A DNA stretch of 64,000 nucleotides from Methylophilus methylotrophus DSM 46235 = ATCC 53528 (lineage in GTDB: Bacteria > Pseudomonadota > Gammaproteobacteria > Burkholderiales > Methylophilaceae). A program made the position numbers and the translations under genes. Below, piece by piece: positions 8,335 to 17,317 of this stretch (position 1 is its first letter; each line of letters starts with the position of its first letter). The DNA is taken from the NCBI RefSeq assembly GCF_000378225.1, contig NZ_KB905141.1:385226-449225 (forward strand), read 5' to 3'. The notes beneath the pieces were generated by a model. The model was not told where the DNA came from. It did no database searches and saw only the letters and a program-made list of their open reading frames with translations.

Positions 8335-9354
8335 GTGCGTAAAACTAGCCGCATTCCCAATTTTCGCAATCTGGGCATACACTTACGTGTACTGTTGCTG
8401 CACCTTTGTTTGTTGGCGTTGCTGACGGTGTATGACGGCCCGTCCGGCTGGAATGTGTCTTTATGGCTCAACGACCTGGCCCAGATTGGCAGCCACTGGG
8501 CGCCACCGCTGTTAATAGTGATGGGCGCACTCACACTGGCTTACCCTTATCTTAGCCGCTGGCCATACCGATGGGCGCTTGCGAGTATTTTCCTGCTGGC
8601 GATCAGCCTGACCGCCTTGTCCGCGTTAGCCTATCATCGCTGGATTACGCCGTTAGCCACCGCGCAAGTATGGCAATTGATATTGCTATGTGTGGCAGAT
8701 GTGCTGATGTGTTTGTATTACCTGGATTTATTGCAACGCGCCTATTCCCCTGCGATTGCCGAGGCCCGGTTACAGGCCTTGCAGGCGCGTATCCGGCCCC
8801 ATTTCCTGTTTAACAGCCTCAATGCCGCGTTATCATTGATACGCAGCCAGCCACAGCGTGCCGAAAACGCGCTGGAGGATATGGCAGAGTTGTTTCGTGT
8901 GCTCATGGCCGACAACCGGGACTTGGTGCCGTTGTCGCAGGAAATTGCCTTGTGCCAGCAATACCTGAACATCGAAAAATTGCGGCTGGATGAGCGTTTG
9001 CAATATGACTGGCAATTGTCTGATATTCCGCCCGAGATTATGATCCCACCCCTGATTTTGCAGCCTTTGCTGGAAAACGCGGTCTATCACGGGATAGAGC
9101 CGCAATCACAAGGTGGCCTCATTGGTATTGAAATTCGCCCCAGTGGCAAGAGTTTGCTGTTGCGTATCAGCAATCCTTTGCCACCACGCAGTGACAAGTC
9201 TGGCGGTAATAAAATGGCCCTCAAGAATATCCGCGAACGTTTGCGCTTGCATTATGACCTGGAGGCCCAGTTGCGGCAGTATGAAGCCGACCAGCGGTAC
9301 ATTGTAGAAATCCTGATCCCGACGCGGCCGATGTCGGAGGTGGTGCATGGCTAA
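8335..9354 (+). CDS. algZ: AlgZ/LytS-type sensor histidine kinase
   Basis: Membrane sensor kinase of the His_kinase/LytS class. Four hydrophobic helices (roughly residues 15-115) are followed by RIRPHFLFNSLNA with the phospho-accepting His, then LILQPLLENAVYHGI (N box) and the GNKMALKNIRERL G box of the ATPase domain. No ATG is available near the N-terminus; I choose GTG 8335 because RIPNFRNLGIHLR follows it, like the start of other AlgZ proteins. An ATG far upstream at 8230 would overlap argH by 86 bases and is rejected. The stop overlaps the response regulator start by 8 bases, so the two are coupled. Confidence 0.85.
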   Translation: MRKTSRIPNFRNLGIHLRVLLLHLCLLALLTVYDGPSGWNVSLWLNDLAQIGSHWAPPLLIVMGALTLAYPYLSRWPYRWALASIFLLAISLTALSALAYHRWITPLATAQVWQLILLCVADVLMCLYYLDLLQRAYSPAIAEARLQALQARIRPHFLFNSLNAALSLIRSQPQRAENALEDMAELFRVLMADNRDLVPLSQEIALCQQYLNIEKLRLDERLQYDWQLSDIPPEIMIPPLILQPLLENAVYHGIEPQSQGGLIGIEIRPSGKSLLLRISNPLPPRSDKSGGNKMALKNIRERLRLHYDLEAQLRQYEADQRYIVEILIPTRPMSEVVHG

Positions 9355-10093
9355 GCAGCGTTTGCTGATTGTAGACGATGAGCCATTGGCCAGGCAGCGT
9401 TTGCGTGACCTGGTGGGCGATGTGGCTGGCTATGAGGTCATTGGCGAAGCTGCCAATGGTTTGGAGGCGATCAATCTGTTGCAAAATCAGCCAGTGGATA
9501 TTGTGCTGGTGGATATCCGTATGCCAGTGATGGATGGTATAGAGCTGGCGCAACATCTGCGCGGTCTGGAGACACCTCCAAACCTGATTTTTACCACCGC
9601 TTACGATCATCATGCCTTGCAAGCTTTTGAACTCAATGCGATTGATTATTTGCTTAAGCCGATACGTAGTGAAAGGCTGGCAGCTGCCTTGGCCAAGGCA
9701 CGACCTTTGCAAACGGAGCAATCGCAGGCCTTGCAACCTTTGCAGCAGACACATGCTCATTTGAGCATACAGGGGCGTGGCAGGATATTACTGGTGCCAC
9801 TCGAGGACGTCCTGTATTTTCGTGCCGAGCTGAAATATGTGACGGTGCGTACGCGTGACAAAAGCTATTTGTTGGAAACCTCACTCAACCAGCTTGAACA
9901 AACCTATGCCACGCAGTTTGTGCGCATACACCGCAATGCGCTGGTGGCGCGTGCCGCGATCAACGGATTTGAAAAGCAAAGGATTGCGGAAGGCGAGGAT
10001 GCAGGTGATGCGGTGTGGGTGGTATTGATTAAGGGTATCCCGGAGACGCTGGCGGTGAGCCGCCGTCATCAGCATATGATTAAGGCCACCTAG
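9347..10093 (+). CDS. algR: LytTR-family response regulator, AlgR-like
   Basis: 248 residues: an N-terminal receiver (LLIVDDEPLARQRL, phospho-acceptor Asp in LVDIRMPVMDG, Lys in YLLKPI) and a C-terminal LytTR DNA-binding domain from about residue 145 (GRILLVPLEDVLYFRAELKYV ... FVRIHRNALV). Partner of the kinase in front of it; ATG 9347 has GGAGGTGGTGC directly upstream, an excellent ribosome site inside the kinase gene. In Pseudomonas the homologous pair controls alginate, pili and other envelope functions; which genes it controls here cannot be read from the sequence. Confidence 0.92.
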   Translation: MAKQRLLIVDDEPLARQRLRDLVGDVAGYEVIGEAANGLEAINLLQNQPVDIVLVDIRMPVMDGIELAQHLRGLETPPNLIFTTAYDHHALQAFELNAIDYLLKPIRSERLAAALAKARPLQTEQSQALQPLQQTHAHLSIQGRGRILLVPLEDVLYFRAELKYVTVRTRDKSYLLETSLNQLEQTYATQFVRIHRNALVARAAINGFEKQRIAEGEDAGDAVWVVLIKGIPETLAVSRRHQHMIKAT

Positions 10094-10106
10094 GTGGCCT
10101 TTTTTA
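10082..10106 (+). terminator. Intrinsic terminator of the algZ-algR unit
   Basis: AAGGCCACCTAGGTGGCCTT is a perfect 20-base palindrome followed by a T run. It includes the algR stop codon TAG (10091-10093), so termination is packed into the end of the gene; A residues on the other side let it also serve the convergent gene. Confidence 0.9.
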
Positions 10107-10110
10107 CTAT

Positions 10111-10779
10111 TTACTTTTTCTTCTGCGCCTGTTCAATCACCTTGGCTGCCCAGTCGCGGCCCCCGAGTCCAAAAGCAATCGCTAGCGCCAGGAACACGGC
10201 ACCAAACACAATCACAAACAGGGAGTGGATCAGCTGCATGCCTATACCCAGTTGTTCCAGCGCGATGAAAATCGCCAATATCTGGATACAGTATTCGGCA
10301 GAAGTACTGATGATCAATGCCTGTTCAAACTTGATGCTATGTAGCCAGGCAAACACCAGACGGTTGATAAAGCGGGCAAACAGCGTACCAAAAATCACCA
10401 CCAGAATAGCCACAATAATGTGCGGCAGGTAGCTGGCCAGTTCTTTCAAAAGTGCTGCGACTTCGTTGAGGCCCAGGGAATTGGCGCAAGTGATGACGAA
10501 CAGTAAAATCACCAGCCAATAGAGTACTTCACTGATAATGCCGCTCAGTGTCACTTTGTAATTGGCGCTACGCATAAACGCTTCGAGGCCGGAGCTTTTC
10601 GCAAAAGTATCAAAGTGCGTCAGTTCAAGAATACGCTTCACGCCTAGCCTGACAGCTTTGGCCACCAGCCAGCCAAAAAACAGGATGACGATGGCAGCAA
10701 GCAATTTGGGTACAAAATGGACTAACTCGACCCAGAATTGATTCAGTGAAGAAAGGAAAATGTCGATTTGGTATTGCAT
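10111..10779 (-). CDS. MscS-related membrane protein with conserved TM-helix repeats
   Basis: 222 residues from ATG 10779. Five or so hydrophobic helices (LLAAIVILFFGWLVAKAV; VLYWLVILLFVITCANSLG; ILVVIFGTLFARFI; a final FVIVFGAVFLALAIAFGLGGRDWA). The FGLGGRDWA ending and paired TM-helix repeats match small mechanosensitive-channel-like proteins (CmpX-type, TM_helix family), which lack the large cytoplasmic vestibule of true MscS. Ion conduction is inference. The start is decided by GGAGG 8 bases before ATG 10779; an in-frame ATG at 10803 lies upstream of that site and is not used. It is inserted between algR and hemC, which are adjacent in Pseudomonas. Confidence 0.75.
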   Translation of the reverse strand: MQYQIDIFLSSLNQFWVELVHFVPKLLAAIVILFFGWLVAKAVRLGVKRILELTHFDTFAKSSGLEAFMRSANYKVTLSGIISEVLYWLVILLFVITCANSLGLNEVAALLKELASYLPHIIVAILVVIFGTLFARFINRLVFAWLHSIKFEQALIISTSAEYCIQILAIFIALEQLGIGMQLIHSLFVIVFGAVFLALAIAFGLGGRDWAAKVIEQAQKKK

Positions 10780-10986
10780 GGATAGTTCCTCCATTTTTAT
10801 CATTAAACAATGACTTTTCTAGTCACTTCTGGATTGCTGTTTTTTGCCAGCATAACTCAAGATGACTCTTTTGGGGAGCAAAAGGTTCACCTTGGCAATG
10901 ATTGTGGCGTGGCCATGTAACAGGCGCAGAAGTGGGGCGATGCCGTGTTAAAATGCTGTGCTAAATTCGTCAAAGGTAAGACCGTT

Positions 10987-11931
10987 GTGAGTAAATTTAA
11001 CCCTCCAGCCAAGCTAGTGATTGCCTCGCGTGAGAGTGCGCTGGCCATGTGGCAGGCCAGGCATATCCAGGCCAGATTACAAACCTTATATCCACAATGT
11101 GACGTCAGTATTTTGGGCATGACAACGACCGGTGACCAGATTCTGGATTCGCCATTGTCACGCATTGGCGGCAAAGGCCTGTTTGTCAAGGAGTTGGAAA
11201 ATGCGCTGGCAGATGGCCGTGCCGATTTGGCCGTGCACAGTATGAAAGATGTGCCCATGCATTTGCCGCAAGGGTTCACGCTGGCAGCGACGGGGGAGCG
11301 TGAAGACCCACGCGATGCATTCGTCTCCAATACCTACAGCAGTCTGCAAGAATTGCCTGAGGGCAGCATTGTGGGGACGTCCAGCTTGCGCCGCCAAAGC
11401 CAGATCCAGGCACGTTTTCCGCATTTAAAAATCGAATCCTTGCGCGGCAACGTGCAGACACGCTTACGCAAGCTCGAAGAGGGCCAATACGCGGCCATTA
11501 TCCTGGCGGCGGCGGGGCTGATCCGTCTGGAGTTAGGTGACCGCATCAAGGGGTTTATCGACCCGGCAGACAGTATTCCTGCGGTAGGGCAGGGCGCACT
11601 GGGCATCGAAATCAATGCCAACCGCAAAGACCTGATAGATGTATTGGCACCGTTAAATCATGTGGACACCCAGTTGTGCGTGGAAGCTGAACGAGGCTTC
11701 AGCCGCGCGCTGGCGGGCAGTTGTACCGTCCCACTGGGTGCTTATGCCACCAAGCAGGGCGACAACATCACCATGCAAGGGTTTGTCGCCAGCGTGGATG
11801 GCAAGCAGATGCTCAAGGAAACCGTGACTGGCAACGCGGTTGAGGCGGAAAAACTGGGCCAGCAATTGGCGCAGCAGCTTATCTCACGTGGAGCGGATAA
11901 GATTTTGGCTGAGCTGGACGGCGTGAAATGA
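10987..11931 (+). CDS. hemC: Hydroxymethylbilane synthase (porphobilinogen deaminase)
   Basis: Polymerises four porphobilinogen molecules to hydroxymethylbilane in haem synthesis. Visible: [18 protein letters not shown], the substrate-binding [19 protein letters not shown], and [11 protein letters not shown] with the Cys that holds the dipyrromethane cofactor. I start at GTG 10987 ([10 protein letters not shown]...), 314 residues, with AAGG nine or so bases upstream; an ATG at 10945 would add 14 non-family residues. The stop overlaps hemD by 4 bases (ATGA). Confidence 0.95.
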   Translation: MSKFNPPAKLVIASRESALAMWQARHIQARLQTLYPQCDVSILGMTTTGDQILDSPLSRIGGKGLFVKELENALADGRADLAVHSMKDVPMHLPQGFTLAATGEREDPRDAFVSNTYSSLQELPEGSIVGTSSLRRQSQIQARFPHLKIESLRGNVQTRLRKLEEGQYAAIILAAAGLIRLELGDRIKGFIDPADSIPAVGQGALGIEINANRKDLIDVLAPLNHVDTQLCVEAERGFSRALAGSCTVPLGAYATKQGDNITMQGFVASVDGKQMLKETVTGNAVEAEKLGQQLAQQLISRGADKILAELDGVK

Positions 11932-12680
11932 CCTTGCCGTTGGCCGAACGCACTATTGCCGTCACGCGTCCTCCCGAGCAAGCGACCAAGTTAACAGCGG
12001 CTATCAAGGCTGCTGGCGGGTCTGTCATTTCGTTTCCACTGCTGGATATCAAAGGCCTGGAAAGCCTGAATGATTTTCATGCCGCGGTCACACCACTCAG
12101 TCAGTTTGACTGGGCAGTGTTTATCAGTAGCAATGCCGTACAGCATGGCATGCCTTTGCTTCAACAGGCGGGCATTCCAGCGCAATTAAAATTTGCAGCC
12201 ATCGGCCCGACCACGGCGGCCAATCTGCAGGAGTTTGGTGTTGCAGAGATATTGACCCCCTTGGAGCGATTTGACAGCGAGGCTTTGCTGGCGCTGCCTG
12301 CGTTGCAGCAGATGCAAGGGCAGCGTGTGTTGATTGTGCGCGGGGTAGGCGGGCGCGAAGTGCTAGCTGAGACGTTGAAACAACGAGGTGCAGATGTCGT
12401 GTTTGGTGAATGTTACCGCCGCGTCAATCCGCAAAGCAGTGCACAAGTACTGGCGCAGGCTTATCATGAAGGCAAATTGCAGGGCATCGTCGTCACCAGC
12501 AGTGAGGCTTTGCGCTTTCTCCTAGACCTGGCTCAGGATGCTGCATGGCTGAAAGCCACCCCTTTATTTGTCAATCATGCCCGTATTGCCGAGCAGGCCA
12601 AAGCCGCAAAGCTGACGGTTTATTGCAGTGGTGTTGCTGGAGATACCGCCATGCTGGATTTATTAAAAAGTCATTTTTAG
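11928..12680 (+). CDS. hemD: Uroporphyrinogen-III synthase
   Basis: Closes and isomerises hydroxymethylbilane to uroporphyrinogen III. 250 residues in the bilobal HemD fold: [13 protein letters not shown] at the start, [46 protein letters not shown] and [16 protein letters not shown] are the usual blocks; the family is otherwise weakly conserved. Coupled to hemC by an ATGA overlap. No hemX/hemY follows; the next gene is convergent and unrelated, 40 bases away. Confidence 0.92.
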   Translation: MTLPLAERTIAVTRPPEQATKLTAAIKAAGGSVISFPLLDIKGLESLNDFHAAVTPLSQFDWAVFISSNAVQHGMPLLQQAGIPAQLKFAAIGPTTAANLQEFGVAEILTPLERFDSEALLALPALQQMQGQRVLIVRGVGGREVLAETLKQRGADVVFGECYRRVNPQSSAQVLAQAYHEGKLQGIVVTSSEALRFLLDLAQDAAWLKATPLFVNHARIAEQAKAAKLTVYCSGVAGDTAMLDLLKSHF

Positions 12681-12720
12681 GTTCCGAATCCCCAGACGCA
12701 CAAGCTTTTCGCTTCACCTA

Positions 12721-13377
12721 TCAAAGCGCTTTGCGTCTTAATGCCAGCAACCCCATGCCTAGCAACAGCATTGCACCAGTGTTTGTTTCTGGTACGGAGG
12801 AAACGCTGATTTGATTGCTGACAATGGTCAGTCCGGCAGTTGGGAAATTTCCAGTGCCGGCATTTGATAATACGCCATTGATATTCATCAAATTGATCTT
12901 GCCACTTTCAGCGATTCTATTAAACACACTACTGCTGGCATCGGGTGCGCTAAACTGGATATTACCGCCTGGATTCAGGCCGATATTAAAACTGTTCCAA
13001 CGAATGTCTTGTGTAACCAGTTGCGGACTAATCAGCAAAGGCCCGCCCGCATTGTTCTGGTTTTGCCTTGTTTGGATATTTACGGTGCTGGCCATTTGAA
13101 GGTTGCCACTTATTGCTGAAATCGAAATTTCAGGCGCATTCAGACTAAGATTCTCAAGAAACAAATCACCTTCTGCGCTTATGAAAATACTTGAGCCAGA
13201 GTCTATGAATCCACCGTTCAAGCTAAAGTTGCCGTCGCAGCTGAGAGAAGCGCCAGGAAGCGATGAGATAGACAGGCTGCCACTGCAACTGGTATTGGCC
13301 AGGTTGATCACTGTATTGGCATGCACAACCAACGGCATGGTTGCGATTAAGGAGATCAGTGTGGTGAGCCGTAACAT
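12721..13377 (-). CDS. PEP-CTERM sorting-signal protein
   Basis: 218 residues, secreted. A signal peptide (about 1-20, ending VHA-N) is followed by a Ser/Asn/Gly-rich beta-strand region with two Cys residues near the N-terminus, and a C-terminal tripartite signal: VPETN, a hydrophobic helix (GAMLLLGMGLLAL) and RRKAL. This is a PEP-CTERM tail with Thr in place of the final Pro, expected to be processed by an exosortase encoded elsewhere and linked to exopolysaccharide or biofilm formation. A GAGGAAA ribosome site precedes the ATG. No exosortase gene is in the window. Confidence 0.85.
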   Translation of the reverse strand: MLRLTTLISLIATMPLVVHANTVINLANTSCSGSLSISSLPGASLSCDGNFSLNGGFIDSGSSIFISAEGDLFLENLSLNAPEISISAISGNLQMASTVNIQTRQNQNNAGGPLLISPQLVTQDIRWNSFNIGLNPGGNIQFSAPDASSSVFNRIAESGKINLMNINGVLSNAGTGNFPTAGLTIVSNQISVSSVPETNTGAMLLLGMGLLALRRKAL

Positions 13378-13494
13378 TTTTATTTCCTCGTTTTTTTGAG
13401 TTTTTCACAGTGTAGCGTTCAGCGTTGCCTGCTGAATGATGGTTTAATGAAACGCGGATCAGGGATGGACTACTATTTAATGTTGATAAGGTGC

Positions 13495-13530
13495 TTGACA
13501 AATTAAACTAAATAACTAATTATTTAGTTA
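13495..13530 (+). promoter_or_regulatory. Promoter with embedded operator for the ArsR-like gene
   Basis: A consensus -35 box TTGACA (13495-13500) is followed by a perfect inverted repeat, AACTAAATAA (13506-13515) and TTATTTAGTT (13520-13529), which covers the likely -10 region (TAATTA, 13517-13522) and ends two bases before the start codon. There is no ribosome site, so transcription probably begins at or next to the ATG. ArsR-family repressors bind such repeats, so autoregulation is expected. Confidence 0.75.
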
Positions 13531-13531
13531 T

Positions 13532-13837
13532 ATGAAAACAATCATTCAAATTCCAGAGCCCTGGAGTCAAATTTCCGAGTTGTTCGTCGCGCTAGGTGAT
13601 GCGCACCGGCAACGGATTCTGCTGTCTTTTGATAAGGACGAGCGGCTCACTATCCTGCAAATTGTTGAAGGTTCTCAGTTGAGCCGAACGGCGGTGACGC
13701 ATCACTTAAAGGTGTTAGAGCGAGGCGGGGCCTTGCAAAGTGAAAAAATCGGCCGCGAAGTGTATTTTTGGGTGAATAAGCCATTCATGCAGCAGGCGCT
13801 ACAAAATGTGATCAATTATATTAAAGAAGACATATAA
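13532..13837 (+). CDS. ArsR/SmtB-family winged-helix regulator
   Basis: 101 residues: LFVALGDAHRQRILLSF, then helix-turn-helix LSRTAVTHHLKVLERGGAL and a wing (EKIGREVYFWVN). The metal-binding CxC or other paired-Cys motifs of arsenic and zinc sensors are absent (no Cys at all), so this is one of the ArsR-like repressors that sense something other than a thiol-bound metal. It heads a tight four-gene cluster with phospholipid functions (28 bases to the next start), so a lipid-related or envelope signal is a reasonable guess only. Confidence 0.88.
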   Translation: MKTIIQIPEPWSQISELFVALGDAHRQRILLSFDKDERLTILQIVEGSQLSRTAVTHHLKVLERGGALQSEKIGREVYFWVNKPFMQQALQNVINYIKEDI

Positions 13838-13865
13838 AAAAGAGAGTTGAGACGGAGAGGAAACA

Positions 13866-15998
13866 ATGCTGGTAAGTATATTAAGAGGATTATGCCGTTT
13901 ACTGTTTCGCGTGCGTGTCACCGGGCTGGAGAATGTCCCTGCTGAAGACCGGTTGCTGATTATCGCCAATCACGAGTCATTGCTGGACGGATTGTTGCTG
14001 GGCCTGTTTCTGCCCAAGCGAGCCACTTTTGTGGTGCACAATGAGGTGCTGGAAAATTTCTTCTTCCGCTGGATTCTGAAATTGACCCCCCATTTAGGCG
14101 TGGATCCACGTAGCCCGTTGGCAATGAAAAAAGTCATCCAGCATCTGAATGCGGGTGAAAATGTCGTGATCTTCCCGGAAGGTCGCATTACATTAACGGG
14201 AGCCTTGATGAAGGTGTATGACGGACCTGGTTTTGTGGCCGCCAAAACCAATGTCAGCATCTTGCCTGTTCGCGTGGAAGGCGCGGCGCAATCCTATTTT
14301 GGCAGGTTGTCTGAAGGCCATCCGCGCAAAGTGTTGCCGCATGTCACGTTGACCGTGATGCCCACGACGAAAATCAATATTGAAGAGCCAGCAGACAGAC
14401 CACTCAGCGCCAAGCAAAAGCGCCGTCTGGCGGGTGAAGCCATGCGCAACATCATGCAGTACATGCTGTTTAAAACCCAGCAGGGGAAAACCCTGTTTGA
14501 AGCTTTTCTCGATAGCCGCAATAAATTTGGTGCAAGCAGCCCAATCATTGAGGATATGAACGAAGTTGAAGACACTTATCAGGAGGTTTTAAAACGAAGC
14601 CTGGCGCTCGGACGCATTGCCTGCAAGGTCTCTCAAACTGGTGAAGCAGTTGGTGTATTAATGCCGAATGTCACCAATACACTGGCGTTGATTCTCGGGA
14701 TGTCGGCGTTCAAACGCATTCCAGCCATGCTGAATTACACGTCGGGTACCGCGGGTATGCAGAATGCCTGTATTGCCGCGAACATTCGTACCGTCATTAC
14801 CTCTCGCAAGTTTCTTGAAACCGCCAAGCTGGAAGAAGTCGTCGCGCAGTTAAAAAACCTGAAGATCGTTTATCTGGAGGATTTGAGACAGCGGTTTGGC
14901 GTGGTGGATAAACTTTGGTTGATGGCTTATGCATTACGCTTTCCGCGGTTGGCCATGAAACCTGCCCAGCCTGAAGACACGTTGGTCATATTGTTCACCT
15001 CCGGATCAGAAGGAAAACCTAAAGGGGTGGTGCACAGCCACAAAAGTATTTTATCAAATGTGCATCAGACCATCGCCATGCTGGACTTTACTCCAACTGA
15101 CAAGCTGCTTATGTCCTTACCGCTGTTTCATGCGTTTGGCTACACCTGTTCCCTGCTCGCATTGCTGAATGGCGTGCATATCCTGCTGTTCCCTTCGCCA
15201 TTGCAATACAAAGTGATTCCGGAAGTGATCTATGACCGTGGTTGTACGATATTGATCTCCACCAGTACTTTCCTGGCCAGTTATGCCAGGTTTGCCCATC
15301 CGTATGATTTTTATAAGCTGCGCATGGTGGTGGCCGGTGCTGAAAAACTGAATGAAGAGGTGCGCAAGGTGTATCAAGAGAAATTTGGCATCCGTATCCT
15401 GGAAGGCTATGGCGCTACCGAATGTGCCCCTGTGATTTCTGCCAATACACCGATGGCCAATAAAAACGGGACGGTGGGTCAGTTATTCCCTGGGATAGAG
15501 AGCAAACTGGAACCCGTACCAGGCATTGACAATGGTGGCGTGTTGCATGTGAAAGGCGACAACATCATGCAAGGCTATTATTTATACGACCAGCCAGGCG
15601 TATTGGTGCCACCGGAGGGTGGCTGGTACAACACCGGTGACGTGGTCGAAATCGATGAGGAAGGCTTTATTCATATTAAAGGCCGCGTAAAGCGTTTTGC
15701 CAAAGTGGCGGGTGAAATGGTGTCGTTAGAAACTGTTGAGAAAATTGCCAATACTGCGGCGCCAGACCATCAACATGCGGCGACAACACAAACTGATGCC
15801 AACCGTGGTGAAAACATCGTGTTGTTTACAACAGATTCAAAACTGAAACGGGATGATTTACAGGTGGTTGCCAAGAATTTTGGTGCGCCAGAAATTGCAA
15901 TTGCCAGAAAATTGGTTCATGTGGAAGCAATACCATTATTGGGGACTGGCAAAACCGATTATGTCACCTTGAAGCAAATGGCGGAAAAAGCAGCATGA
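13866..15998 (+). CDS. aas: Bifunctional 2-acyl-GPE acyltransferase / acyl-ACP synthetase
   Basis: 710 residues in two parts like E. coli Aas. The N-terminal PlsC-type acyltransferase (1-200) has NHESLLDG and FPEGRIT; the C-terminal AMP-forming synthetase has ILFTSGSEGKPKGVVHSH (phosphate loop), EGYGATECAPV and WYNTGDVVEIDEEGFIHIKGR. Aas re-acylates 2-acyl-lysophosphatidylethanolamine with a fatty acid activated on bound ACP, at the inner face of the inner membrane. Start ATG 13866 has GAGAGG upstream; the stop overlaps the next gene by four bases. The organisation with a flippase partner is the classic lysophospholipid recycling pair. Confidence 0.92.
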   Translation: MLVSILRGLCRLLFRVRVTGLENVPAEDRLLIIANHESLLDGLLLGLFLPKRATFVVHNEVLENFFFRWILKLTPHLGVDPRSPLAMKKVIQHLNAGENVVIFPEGRITLTGALMKVYDGPGFVAAKTNVSILPVRVEGAAQSYFGRLSEGHPRKVLPHVTLTVMPTTKINIEEPADRPLSAKQKRRLAGEAMRNIMQYMLFKTQQGKTLFEAFLDSRNKFGASSPIIEDMNEVEDTYQEVLKRSLALGRIACKVSQTGEAVGVLMPNVTNTLALILGMSAFKRIPAMLNYTSGTAGMQNACIAANIRTVITSRKFLETAKLEEVVAQLKNLKIVYLEDLRQRFGVVDKLWLMAYALRFPRLAMKPAQPEDTLVILFTSGSEGKPKGVVHSHKSILSNVHQTIAMLDFTPTDKLLMSLPLFHAFGYTCSLLALLNGVHILLFPSPLQYKVIPEVIYDRGCTILISTSTFLASYARFAHPYDFYKLRMVVAGAEKLNEEVRKVYQEKFGIRILEGYGATECAPVISANTPMANKNGTVGQLFPGIESKLEPVPGIDNGGVLHVKGDNIMQGYYLYDQPGVLVPPEGGWYNTGDVVEIDEEGFIHIKGRVKRFAKVAGEMVSLETVEKIANTAAPDHQHAATTQTDANRGENIVLFTTDSKLKRDDLQVVAKNFGAPEIAIARKLVHVEAIPLLGTGKTDYVTLKQMAEKAA

Positions 15999-17317
15999 GC
16001 AATCCATTCAATCTTCTCCGTCAGCAAAGGTTTGCCCCTTTTTTCTGGACCCAAGGCTTGGGTGCTTTTAATGACAATGTGTTTAAAACCGCATTGATTA
16101 CGCAGGTGGCTTTTAATACTGCCAGCCTGACGACGATGGACGGCACCACACTGGTCACCTTGCTGCCGGGCTTGTTTATTTTGCCATTCTTCATGTTTTC
16201 CGCCTCTGCCGGGCAGCTGGCAGATAAATACGAAAAATCTCAAATTATCCGCTTGGTCAAAATCCTGGAGATTTGCATCATGCTGTTCGCCAGTATTGGT
16301 TTTTTGAACCGCAGCCTGTTGATGCTGGCGCTCGCGCTATTTTTGATGGGATTACACTCCACTTTGTTTGGTCCGGTGAAATATTCTTATTTGCCGCAGC
16401 ACTTACAACCCGGTGAACTCACGGCAGGTAACGGCTTGGTGGAAATGGGCAGTTTTGTCGCTATTCTGCTGGGGCAGGTGCTGGGTGCATGGCTAGGCAG
16501 CCTGGAGCAGCATGCCTTGTTCACCAGCCTGAGCGTGTTATTGATTGCCATCTCAGGTTACCATTTGAGCCGGGGGATTCCGTTGTCTCCGGCACCTGTG
16601 CCGGAAATCAAGATTAACTGGAACCCCATCACTGAAACGATCAAGAATGTACGCACGTTCTGGGCACAACAAACCTTGTGGGTAGCGATTGTAGCGATCT
16701 CATGGTTCTGGTTTTTTGGTGCGACATTGCTGGCACAATTCCCTAATCTAGCCAAACATGTCTTGCAAGGCAGCGAGCGTGACTTCATCACTTTGCTCTC
16801 GATTTTTTCAGTGGGCGTGGGCGTGGGTTCGGTCTGGTGTGAAAGGCTCTCCAAGGGCAAGCAGGAGCTGGGGCTGGTCATGCTGGGGGCATTGGGCATG
16901 TCAGTCTTCACTTGGGATTTTGCCAGCGTTACCCAAAGTATCCAGCAACAGCTGCTTGCCAATCCAGCACTGACTTTGCATACACTCGCTGGATTGGACT
17001 ATTGGCATATGCTGCTGGATGTGGCGTTACTGGGGATCAGTGGAGGCCTTTATATTGTGCCCCTATATGTATTGCTGCAAAGCCGCGCTGAAACAGGTTA
17101 TCAATCACGTGTGATTGCCGCCAACAACATTATGAATGCCTTGTTTATGGTGCTTTCTGCTGGTTTCTCGGTGATGTTATTTGGTATTGGCGTCACTATC
17201 CCGCAATTATTTGCCATTACTGCAGCGGCGAATGTGCTGGTGGCGATATACCTATGCTTACGCCAGCCCGAATATTGGTACAGCGTGCGTGATTATCTGA
17301 TGGGTTTTAGAGGCTAA
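15995..17317 (+). CDS. lplT: Lysophospholipid transporter, LplT-like (MFS)
   Basis: 440 residues, about twelve hydrophobic helices, major facilitator superfamily. The opening FAPFFWTQGLGAFNDNVFKTAL and LFGPVKYSYLPQHL are the LplT signatures. LplT flips lysophosphatidylethanolamine from the outer to the inner leaflet of the inner membrane for re-acylation by Aas. It overlaps aas by 4 bases (ATGA) and its TAA shares a base with the next ATG, so the three genes are translationally coupled. Confidence 0.92.
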   Translation: MSNPFNLLRQQRFAPFFWTQGLGAFNDNVFKTALITQVAFNTASLTTMDGTTLVTLLPGLFILPFFMFSASAGQLADKYEKSQIIRLVKILEICIMLFASIGFLNRSLLMLALALFLMGLHSTLFGPVKYSYLPQHLQPGELTAGNGLVEMGSFVAILLGQVLGAWLGSLEQHALFTSLSVLLIAISGYHLSRGIPLSPAPVPEIKINWNPITETIKNVRTFWAQQTLWVAIVAISWFWFFGATLLAQFPNLAKHVLQGSERDFITLLSIFSVGVGVGSVWCERLSKGKQELGLVMLGALGMSVFTWDFASVTQSIQQQLLANPALTLHTLAGLDYWHMLLDVALLGISGGLYIVPLYVLLQSRAETGYQSRVIAANNIMNALFMVLSAGFSVMLFGIGVTIPQLFAITAAANVLVAIYLCLRQPEYWYSVRDYLMGFRG

